This document shows, in pieces, positions 1 to 5,743 of a stretch of DNA of 5,851 nucleotides. Position numbers and translations under genes: made by a program. Source of the DNA: Bacilli bacterium (GTDB taxonomy: Bacteria > Bacillota_I > Bacilli_A > RF39 > UBA660); assembly GCA_900758895.1 (NCBI GenBank), contig CAAETG010000054.1:1-5851 (forward strand), read 5' to 3'. The notes under the pieces were generated by a model. That model searched no databases. It was not told where the DNA came from and saw only the letters and a list, made by a program, of their open reading frames with translations. Numbering within the stretch: the stretch's first letter is position 1; the number at the start of each line of letters is the position of its first letter.

Positions 1-1045
1 ATCATTAGAATTAAAGTTTTCTCAAAAGGTAAATTTAATTTACGGAAAAAATGGTATGGGGAAAACAAATATTGTCGAAGCAATATACATATTAGGGCTA
101 ACCAAAACATTTCGATCAAATAATGATGATATCGTGATTAAAAAAGGTAAAAATATAGCCAAAATAGAGGGAATGATTCAAGATAAAATTCTAAATAATT
201 ACAAAATTATAATAAATAATGCTGGTAAAAGGATTAAAATTGATAACAACAAAATAGCAAGAGTGAGTGATTATATTACAAAAGTGAATATAATTTTATT
301 TAACCCTGATGATTTAAAAATGATTAAAGATACACCTAGTGTTCGTAGAAAGATGCTAAATATCGAAATATCTGGTATCAATGGTGAGTATCTAGTATTA
401 CTTAATAATTATAATAAAGTGTTAAAGCAAAGAAATGCTTATTTAAAAGCTTTAAGTAAAAAAGGTGAGAAGAATACATCATTTTTAAATATTTTAACAG
501 AGCAGTTAGTGGATATCGGTTTAAGGATTATGTGGATAAGAGAGGAGTTTATCAACAATATTAATTCTTATATTAGTGATATTTACTATGAAATAACGCA
601 CAAAGGCACATTAAAAGTTGTCTATAAAAGCGAATTTAAAGGTAAAACAAAAGAAACAATTTTAAAAATGTTTGAGAAAAATATTTCCCGGGAAATATTT
701 TTAGGTAAATCTCTCTTTGGAATTCAACATGATGATTTCGAATTTAAAGTAGATAATGAAATTGTGAAAGAATTTTCTTCAGTTGGAGAGCAAAAAAATA
801 GTATCATATCCTTTAAATTAGCAGAAATCAAAAACATAGAGACAAAAATTCATAAAAAACCAATTTTAATTTTAGACGATTTATTTAGTGAGTTAGATGA
901 AGAAAAGATAAATAACATTTTAAATTTAATCGATCATGATTTACAAACATTCATAACCACTACCGAAATTACAAAAGTTGATAAAAAATTATTAGAAAAT
1001 GCCAAAATATTTCATGTCATGGATGGCATTGTAGAGGAGGAGTAA
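1..1045 (+). CDS. recF: DNA replication and repair protein RecF (5'-truncated by the window edge)
   Basis: RecF is an SMC/ABC-like ATPase. It acts with RecO and RecR to load RecA on gapped or SSB-coated single-stranded DNA. The frame is open from base 2, giving 347 visible residues. The ATG at 56 is not the start, because it falls inside the Walker A loop (GKNGMGKT, visible residues 15-22). Aligned from memory with the Bacillus protein, about 15 N-terminal residues lie outside the window, so the full length would be near 362, typical of the family. Other landmarks are the FNPDDLKMIKDTPSVRRK block, the ABC signature region SVGEQK (260-265) and Walker B plus D-loop LILDDLFSELD (ending at 299). 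The family's usual GPHRDD and S-x-GQQR blocks are altered here to GIQHDD and SVGEQK. Catalytic Lys, Thr and Asp residues are intact. By eye the gene is more AT-rich than gyrB. It ends with TAA two bases before gyrB. Confidence 0.96.
   Translation, partial: SLELKFSQKVNLIYGKNGMGKTNIVEAIYILGLTKTFRSNNDDIVIKKGKNIAKIEGMIQDKILNNYKIIINNAGKRIKIDNNKIARVSDYITKVNIILFNPDDLKMIKDTPSVRRKMLNIEISGINGEYLVLLNNYNKVLKQRNAYLKALSKKGEKNTSFLNILTEQLVDIGLRIMWIREEFINNINSYISDIYYEITHKGTLKVVYKSEFKGKTKETILKMFEKNISREIFLGKSLFGIQHDDFEFKVDNEIVKEFSSVGEQKNSIISFKLAEIKNIETKIHKKPILILDDLFSELDEEKINNILNLIDHDLQTFITTTEITKVDKKLLENAKIFHVMDGIVEEE
531..539 (-). promoter_or_regulatory. Exact DnaA box inside recF
   Basis: The + strand reads TGTGGATAA, so the minus strand carries TTATCCACA, the consensus DnaA box. 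It lies in the codons for Met-Trp-Ile-Arg of RecF. Binding is inferred from the perfect 9/9 match only. It may be a chance product of the coding sequence, since it is isolated and no second box lies close by. Confidence 0.4.
677..702. promoter_or_regulatory. Perfect 26-bp palindrome containing a consensus Noc-binding site (NBS)
   Basis: Positions 677-702 form a perfect inverted repeat centred between 689 and 690. Its central 16 bp (682-697) are TATTTCCCGGGAAATA, identical to the Noc-binding site described for Bacillus subtilis. Noc is a ParB-family CTP switch that spreads from such sites, binds membrane and blocks Z-ring assembly over the nucleoid. The site is embedded in recF codons for N-I-S-R-E-I-F and uses a CGG arginine codon where the rest of the gene favours AGA or CGT. 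That a noc gene exists in this genome is inferred, since none is in the window. Confidence 0.75.
1035..1040 (+). promoter_or_regulatory. gyrB ribosome binding site inside the end of recF
   Basis: AGGAGG lies 7 nt upstream of the gyrB ATG, within a GAGGAGGAG run that encodes the last three glutamates of RecF. The site fixes the gyrB start at 1048 and suggests translational coupling, since ribosomes finishing recF cover it. Confidence 0.9.
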
Positions 1046-1047
1046 AT

Positions 1048-2961
1048 ATGCCAAATGAATATTCAGATAATGATATCCAAGTCCTAGAAGGTCTTGAAGC
1101 AGTTAGAAAACGTCCAGGAATGTATATTGGTTCAACAAGTGAAAAAGGACTCCATCATCTTGTATGGGAAATTGTTGATAATTCAGTAGATGAAGCGTTA
1201 GCGGGTTTTTGTGATGATATTGAAGTCGTTGTCCACAAAGATAATTCAGTTTCAGTTCGAGATGATGGACGTGGTATGCCAGTAGGAATCAATGCCAAAA
1301 CAGGTTTATCTACAATTGAAACCATTTTTACCGTACTACATGCTGGTGGTAAATTCGGAGGCGGCGGATACAAAGTAAGTGGAGGCTTACATGGTGTAGG
1401 AGCAAGCGTTGTAAATGCTCTATCTAGTTGGCTAGAAGTAAGAGTATATCGTGAAGGTGAAGTTCACTACCAAAGATTTGAAAATGGTGGACATCCAGTC
1501 GCACCTATGCATGTAATAGAAGAATGTGCTAAAGATAGAACAGGTACAACGGTTACTTTTAAAGCTGATCCAACTATTTTTAAAGAAACAACTGAATTCG
1601 ATTATGATACATTAGCAAATCGTCTGAGAGAGCTTGCTTTCTTAAATAAAGGATTACGCATCATTTTAATAGATGAACGTGGAGATGGAAAAAAGGATAC
1701 TTTTTGCTATAATGGTGGTATTATCGAATATGTAGCAATGTTAAATAAAAATAAACAACCACTTCATGAAGATATTATCTATGTAGAAGGAGAAGAAAAT
1801 GGAATTAGTATTGAAGTTGCTATGCAATACAATGATTCTTATAGTTCTAGTATTTATTCATTTACTAATAATATCAATACTTATGAAGGTGGAACTCATG
1901 AAGATGGAGTCAAATTTGCTTTAACTAAAATTATTAACAATTATGCTAAAAATAATAAATTTTTAAAAGATAATGATGATTCCTTAACAGGTGATGATTG
2001 TCGTGAAGGACTTGCCATGATTATCTCTTGTAAACATCCGGATCCTCAGTTTGAAGGACAAACCAAGACAAAACTTGGAAATAGTGAAGTACGTAAAATT
2101 GCTAGTGATGTCTTTAGTGAAGGATTTGAACGTTTTTTAATGGAAAATCCAGCTGTAGCTAAATTAATCATTGAAAAATGTATGACAGCTTCTCGTGCTC
2201 GTATTGCTGCGAAAAAAGCAAGAGAAATGACTCGTCGTAAAGGTGACTTAGATGTTACAAACTTTTTCGGTAAACTTGCCGATTGTAAGAGTAAAGATGC
2301 ATCAGTGAGTGAAATCTTCTTAGTCGAGGGAGATTCAGCAGGAGGTTCTGCGATCAAAGGTAGAGATAGTATGACGCAAGCAATACTACCTCTTCGTGGT
2401 AAGATTTTAAATGTTGAAAAAGCTCGATTAGATCGTGCTTTATCAAATGAAGAGATTAGAACCATTATTACAGCTTTTGGAACAGGTATAGGTGAAGATT
2501 TTAACTTAGATAAATTAAGATATCATAAAATTATTATCATGACCGATGCCGATGTCGATGGTTCACACATCAGAGTATTACTTTTAACGTTATTTTACCG
2601 CTTTTTTAAGCCAATTGTGGAAGCTGGACACGTATATGCTGCCCAACCACCATTATTCGTTATAAAGCATGGAAAAACGATTAAATACGTACTAAATGAA
2701 AAAGAAAGAGATGAATATTTAGAAACATTATCTCCAACAACCAAATATGATATTGCTCGTATGAAAGGTCTAGGAGAAATGGATGCCGAAGAATTAAATG
2801 AAACAACCATGGATATCAATAAACGTGTATTAAGACAAATTACAGTGGATGATGCGATCGCAGCAGACGAAATATTCTCTAAATTAATGGGAGAAGAAGT
2901 AGAACCACGTCGTGAGTTTATCGCTGAAAATGCTGTATACGTTAAGAATCTAGATTATTAA
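1048..2961 (+). CDS. gyrB: DNA gyrase subunit B (type IIA topoisomerase ATPase subunit)
   Basis: GyrB supplies the ATPase and part of the cleavage core of gyrase, the A2B2 enzyme that introduces negative supercoils ahead of the replication fork. The 637 residues match the usual Gram-positive length. The N-terminal GHKL ATPase shows EIVDNSVDEA (catalytic base Glu41, Mg-binding Asn45), DDGRGMP (72-78), the ATP-lid glycines leading to LHGVG (114-118) and the transducer QTK loop (338-340). The TOPRIM domain has EGDSAGGSA starting at Glu427, PLRGKILNVEKAR around Arg450 and the metal-binding DADVDG (500-505). The C-terminal part has MKGLGEM (572-578) and ends in the typical FIAENAVYVKNLD. That tail and the gyrA partner next door argue for gyrase rather than ParE. 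Start ATG follows an AGGAGG site by 7 nt. No signs of damage or transfer. Confidence 0.99.
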   Translation: MPNEYSDNDIQVLEGLEAVRKRPGMYIGSTSEKGLHHLVWEIVDNSVDEALAGFCDDIEVVVHKDNSVSVRDDGRGMPVGINAKTGLSTIETIFTVLHAGGKFGGGGYKVSGGLHGVGASVVNALSSWLEVRVYREGEVHYQRFENGGHPVAPMHVIEECAKDRTGTTVTFKADPTIFKETTEFDYDTLANRLRELAFLNKGLRIILIDERGDGKKDTFCYNGGIIEYVAMLNKNKQPLHEDIIYVEGEENGISIEVAMQYNDSYSSSIYSFTNNINTYEGGTHEDGVKFALTKIINNYAKNNKFLKDNDDSLTGDDCREGLAMIISCKHPDPQFEGQTKTKLGNSEVRKIASDVFSEGFERFLMENPAVAKLIIEKCMTASRARIAAKKAREMTRRKGDLDVTNFFGKLADCKSKDASVSEIFLVEGDSAGGSAIKGRDSMTQAILPLRGKILNVEKARLDRALSNEEIRTIITAFGTGIGEDFNLDKLRYHKIIIMTDADVDGSHIRVLLLTLFYRFFKPIVEAGHVYAAQPPLFVIKHGKTIKYVLNEKERDEYLETLSPTTKYDIARMKGLGEMDAEELNETTMDINKRVLRQITVDDAIAADEIFSKLMGEEVEPRREFIAENAVYVKNLDY

Positions 2962-2966
2962 GGAGG
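2960..2966 (+). promoter_or_regulatory. gyrA ribosome binding site overlapping the gyrB stop codon
   Basis: AAGGAGG starts on the last two bases of the gyrB TAA stop codon and sits 6 nt before the gyrA ATG at 2973. The overlap ties translation of the two gyrase subunits together, which would help keep them near equal amounts. The near-perfect match supports a high initiation rate. Confidence 0.92.
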
Positions 2967-2972
2967 GTTATT

Positions 2973-5417
2973 ATGGATCGATTAGAACAAAACAATATTG
3001 TAACAGAAATAAAAGACTCATTTCTAGAATATTCCATGAGTGTTATCGTATCTCGGGCACTACCAGACCTAAGAGACGGTCTAAAACCAGTACACAGAAG
3101 AATTCTTTATGATATGCTTCAAAATGGCCTAACTCCTGATAAACAACATCGTAAATCAGCGACTATCGTTGGTGATGTTATGGGTAAATATCACCCACAT
3201 GGAGATTCAAGTATTTATGAGGCAATGGTAAGAATGGCTCAAGACTTTAACTACCGTTATATGCTAGTAGATGGTCATGGAAACTTTGGTAATATTGAAG
3301 GATATGGAGCCGCAGCTTACCGTTATACCGAAGCAAAACTTGCTAAAATTTCTATGGAACTTTTAAGAGATATCAACAAAAACACGGTAAACTTCTTACC
3401 AAACTATGATGAAACAACCAAAGAACCAGAAGTTTTACCATCAAGATTTCCAAATATACTAGTAAACGGAACTATGGGTATCGCAGTTGGTATGGCAACC
3501 AATATTCCTCCTCATAATTTAGGAGAAGTAATTGATGGATGTATTGCTTATATCGACAATCCGGATATCGACGTTTTCGGACTTATGCAGTACATTAAAG
3601 GACCTGATTTTCCAACTGGTGCCCTAATTCTAGGTAATAGTGGTATTAAAAAGGCATATGAAACAGGTCGAGGAACGATTACCATCAGAAGTCGTGCCCA
3701 TATTGAAGAAAAAAATGGTAGACAGTACATTATTGTGGATGAAGTACCATATGGCGTAAACACACTAGAATTAAAAAATAAAGTAGCAGAACTTGTTCAC
3801 AATAAAGTACTAGAAGGAATAACAGATTATCATGCCGATTTAAAAGACGGCATTAAAATCACAATTACTCTAAAAAAGGATGCTAACGCTCAAGTAATTT
3901 TAAATAAATTATATAAGCATACAGCTTTCCAAACAACTTATGGAATCATCTTCTTAATGCTTGATAATGGAGTTCCAAAAACACTTGGATTAAAAGATAT
4001 TATTTCTAAATATATTGATTATCAAAAAGAAGTAATTATTAGAAGAACGCAGTTTGATTTAGATAAAGCCGAAAAACGTGTTCACATCTTAGAAGGTTTA
4101 AAAATAGCTCTAGATCATATTGATGCTGTAATTAAGTTAATTAGAGCAAGCGAATCAGATGAAGAAGCAAAACAAGGCTTAATGAACAACTTCAATTTAA
4201 GTGATATTCAAGCTGAAGCAATTCTAGAAATGCGTTTAAGAAGATTAACAGGCTTAGAAAGAGATAAAATTGAAGAAGAATTAAACGAATTATTAAAATT
4301 AATTGAAGAATTAAGAGGAATACTTGCTTCAGAAGAAAAAGTATTAAATATTATTAAAGAAGAATTATTAGAAATTAAAGATAAATACGGCGATAAACGT
4401 CGTACGGATATTGATATGACCGCAATAGAATATATCGAAGATGAATCTTTAATACCAGAAGAAAACGTACTTATTGCTATGACAAATAAAGGCTATATCA
4501 AACGTACCACTTCTGACACTTTTAAAGCTCAAAAACGTGGTGGTATGGGAATTAAAGGTATGGCCACTAATGATGAAGATTTTGTAGAACAAATTATTAA
4601 TATATCATCACATGATCATGTCTTATTCTTCACAAATAAAGGAAAAGTATATCGAATCAAAGGATATGAGATACCAGAATTTAATCGTCAATCAAAAGGT
4701 CTTCCAATCATCAATTTACTTCCAATTGAAAAAGATGAAACAATTAGTTCGATATTAGGAATTTCTTCAAAAGAAGACACTAAATACCTATTATTTGTAA
4801 CAAAACAAGGCTTAGTAAAGAAGACATCAATAGAAGAGTTTTCAAACATACGTACGTCAGGAAAAATTTGTATTAATTTAAAAGAAAATGATGAATTAAT
4901 TGCTGTCAAACGTACAAATGGTAATAATTATATTTTACTAGGTAGTGAAACAGGACGTATGGTTAAATTTAAAGAAGATAAGATTAGAACTATGGGTAGA
5001 ACAGCAAGTGGTGTCAAAGGAATCAATTTGGACGGAAGTAAATGTGTCTGTGCAGAGGTAGTAAATGAGGAAGATAAAATATTGTTAGTAACTACTAAAG
5101 GATATGGAAAAAAGACACTAGTAAGTGAATTTAGAGAAACCAGTCGCGGTAGTAAAGGTGTAAAAGCATTAAATATTACAGATAAGAATGGTAATATAGC
5201 TGCTGTAAAAGTAGTAGATGAAAATAAAGAATTAGTCATTATGACAAATACAGGAACAACGATTAGAATGACATTAGATCAAATTAATACTTTAGGTCGT
5301 GTTACCCAAGGAGTTAGGTTAATTCATTTAAAAGATGATCAATATGTTACTACAATAAGTTTAGTGGATAAAGAAGAAATTATTGATGAATCAGATTCTT
5401 CTGAGATAACAGAATAG
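2973..5417 (+). CDS. gyrA: DNA gyrase subunit A (DNA cleavage-rejoining and wrapping subunit)
   Basis: GyrA cuts and rejoins the DNA gate and wraps DNA for negative supercoiling. The 814 residues are close to the Bacillus length. The winged-helix domain carries the quinolone region HPHGDSSIYE (74-83) with the sensitive-type Ser79 and Glu83 (E. coli Ser83 and Asp87). The catalytic pair is Arg117-Tyr118, and the DNA-intercalating Ile170 lies in NGTMGIAVGMATNIPPHN. Residues about 347-480 are the long coiled-coil arms of the C-gate, rich in Glu, Lys and Leu. From about residue 497 there are six beta-pinwheel blades with repeats such as MTNKGYIKRT, FTNKGKVYR and VTKQGLVKK. The GyrA box QKRGGMG (520-526) marks true gyrase rather than ParC. 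The tail is short and acidic. The segment before the catalytic tyrosine reads EGYGAAAYRY rather than the usual DGDSAAAMRY. The TAG stop is followed at once by an in-frame TAA. Confidence 0.99.
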   Translation: MDRLEQNNIVTEIKDSFLEYSMSVIVSRALPDLRDGLKPVHRRILYDMLQNGLTPDKQHRKSATIVGDVMGKYHPHGDSSIYEAMVRMAQDFNYRYMLVDGHGNFGNIEGYGAAAYRYTEAKLAKISMELLRDINKNTVNFLPNYDETTKEPEVLPSRFPNILVNGTMGIAVGMATNIPPHNLGEVIDGCIAYIDNPDIDVFGLMQYIKGPDFPTGALILGNSGIKKAYETGRGTITIRSRAHIEEKNGRQYIIVDEVPYGVNTLELKNKVAELVHNKVLEGITDYHADLKDGIKITITLKKDANAQVILNKLYKHTAFQTTYGIIFLMLDNGVPKTLGLKDIISKYIDYQKEVIIRRTQFDLDKAEKRVHILEGLKIALDHIDAVIKLIRASESDEEAKQGLMNNFNLSDIQAEAILEMRLRRLTGLERDKIEEELNELLKLIEELRGILASEEKVLNIIKEELLEIKDKYGDKRRTDIDMTAIEYIEDESLIPEENVLIAMTNKGYIKRTTSDTFKAQKRGGMGIKGMATNDEDFVEQIINISSHDHVLFFTNKGKVYRIKGYEIPEFNRQSKGLPIINLLPIEKDETISSILGISSKEDTKYLLFVTKQGLVKKTSIEEFSNIRTSGKICINLKENDELIAVKRTNGNNYILLGSETGRMVKFKEDKIRTMGRTASGVKGINLDGSKCVCAEVVNEEDKILLVTTKGYGKKTLVSEFRETSRGSKGVKALNITDKNGNIAAVKVVDENKELVIMTNTGTTIRMTLDQINTLGRVTQGVRLIHLKDDQYVTTISLVDKEEIIDESDSSEITE

Positions 5418-5419
5418 TA

Positions 5420-5455
5420 AATAAAACCATTAGAAAAAAATCTAATGGTTTTATT
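5420..5455 (+). terminator. Intrinsic terminator after gyrA, possibly bidirectional
   Basis: A perfect 15-bp stem (5420-5434 with 5441-5455) closes a loop of six A residues and starts three bases after the gyrA stop codon. The 3' arm ends in GGTTTTATT, so the U-rich part lies within the stem rather than after it. The A-rich 5' arm and loop would give a U-rich 3' arm and loop on the opposite strand, so it could also stop transcripts arriving from the right. Confidence 0.8.
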
Positions 5456-5490
5456 ATGCAAGAATTTAATATTTTAATATAAAAAATAAT

Positions 5491-5499
5491 TGTGGATAA
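5491..5499 (-). promoter_or_regulatory. Exact DnaA box downstream of gyrA
   Basis: TGTGGATAA on the + strand is the complement of the consensus DnaA box TTATCCACA. It abuts the 30-bp stretch 5461-5490, which has 29 A/T, and lies 28 bp left of the first parS site. Being intergenic, it is not explained by protein coding. It is the only perfect box in the tail, so it does not make a full oriC cluster by itself. Confidence 0.6.
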
Positions 5500-5526
5500 C
5501 TTGAAAATGATAGGAAAAAATAGAAA

Positions 5527-5542
5527 GGTTTCACGTGAAACA
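5527..5542. promoter_or_regulatory. parS site 1 (ParB/Spo0J binding, one mismatch)
   Basis: GGTTTCACGTGAAACA differs from the parS consensus TGTTTCACGTGAAACA only at the first base. The inner 14 bp (5528-5541) are a perfect palindrome around CACGTG. ParB loads at parS as a CTP-dependent clamp, then recruits SMC condensin to organise and segregate the origin region. Confidence 0.85.
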
Positions 5543-5553
5543 TAAATTTGAAC

Positions 5554-5562
5554 GCCAAATCG
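5554..5562 (+). repeat. Direct repeat GCCAAATCG, copy 1
   Basis: The nonamer GCCAAATCG occurs here and again 90 bp downstream at 5644-5652. Copy 2 forms the loop edge and 3' arm start of the large hairpin. In DNA this AT-rich, an identical 9-mer with five G/C in a 185-bp spacer is mildly unexpected. No function is recognised. Confidence 0.5.
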
Positions 5563-5569
5563 ATAGATT

Positions 5570-5583
5570 CCAACTATAGTTGG
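5570..5583. repeat. 14-bp perfect palindrome between the parS sites
   Basis: CCAACTATAGTTGG reads the same on both strands. Such dyads often bind a dimeric protein, but I do not recognise this one. GCCAA (5554-5558) and TTGGC (5580-5584) also form an alternative, mutually exclusive pairing that includes its right half. Confidence 0.55.
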
Positions 5584-5623
5584 CACATATTGTTTTCAAG
5601 CATCAAATTAATAATTTCATAAC

Positions 5624-5661
5624 ACCTTTTAATGATTTGAGCAGCCAAATCGTTAAAAGGT
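5624..5661 (+). repeat. 16-bp-stem inverted repeat (hairpin) between the parS sites
   Basis: Positions 5624-5639 pair with 5646-5661 around a 6-base loop AGCAGC. Fifteen pairs are Watson-Crick. The other (5633 with 5652) is T-G, a valid wobble in a + strand RNA but an A-C mismatch in a minus-strand RNA. No T-tract follows directly; the nearest run is at 5676-5680, some 14 bases on, so it is a poor intrinsic terminator. It could be a structured RNA element or a cruciform-forming dyad. Confidence 0.6.
5644..5652 (+). repeat. Direct repeat GCCAAATCG, copy 2
   Basis: Second copy of the nonamer found at 5554-5562. It overlaps the loop and 3' arm of the 16-bp-stem hairpin, so copy 1 could in principle compete for part of the same pairing. 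That is inference from sequence only. Confidence 0.5.
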
Positions 5662-5682
5662 ATCATCAAATTGAATTTTTCT

Positions 5683-5715
5683 GATTTACTCAATTAGCTA
5701 ATTAAAAAGTAAATC
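5683..5715. repeat. Nested inverted repeats just left of parS site 2
   Basis: The outer arms GATTTACT (5683-5690) and AGTAAATC (5708-5715) are perfect complements. They enclose the 12-bp palindrome AATTAGCTAATT (5692-5703). The element ends 12 bp before parS site 2. No protein is known to me for it, and AT-rich DNA makes short dyads common. Confidence 0.45.
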
Positions 5716-5727
5716 CTCTAACTAAAA

Positions 5728-5743
5728 TGTTTCACGTGGAACA
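5728..5743. promoter_or_regulatory. parS site 2 (exact ParB/Spo0J consensus)
   Basis: TGTTTCACGTGGAACA is the exact reverse complement of TGTTCCACGTGAAACA and fits the consensus TGTTNCACGTGAAACA at every fixed position. The dyad extends to 20 bp (5726-5745) with one mismatched pair. Its centre lies exactly 201 bp from that of parS site 1. Clusters of parS near the origin are the rule in Bacilli and mark this window as origin-proximal. Confidence 0.92.

Noticed and set aside
56..58. ATG at 56 as the recF start codon
   Set aside because: It falls between Gly and Gly-Lys-Thr of the Walker A loop, and the same frame is open upstream to base 2 with RecF-like residues, so the true start is outside the window.
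978..1010. Internal gyrB promoter at the end of recF (TTGATA at 978-983)
   Set aside because: No convincing -10 element is present at the right spacing, so it is not called.
1200..1204. AGCGG, the Bacillus Chi sequence
   Set aside because: A single 5-mer on the + strand (and one on the minus strand at 2598-2602) has no significance without a genome-wide orientation bias.
2046..2465. 139-codon open frame on the minus strand inside gyrB
   Set aside because: It lies fully opposite the conserved QTK-to-TOPRIM coding region and has no ribosome binding site or recognisable domain. It is a shadow of gyrB.
3734..3742. TGTGGATGA and, at 5363-5371, AGTGGATAA as further DnaA boxes
   Set aside because: Each has one mismatch and lies in gyrA codons. 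The first encodes the conserved IVDEVPYG stretch, so coding explains it.
4928..5239. 103-codon open frame on the minus strand inside gyrA
   Set aside because: It is antisense to the conserved pinwheel blades and has a Ser/Leu/Pro-rich composition typical of shadow frames.
5380..5586. 68-codon open frame on the minus strand over the gyrA end and the terminator
   Set aside because: It runs through the terminator hairpin, the DnaA box and parS site 1 and overlaps gyrA. Its VSRETF segment is simply translated parS, and no Shine-Dalgarno site supports it.
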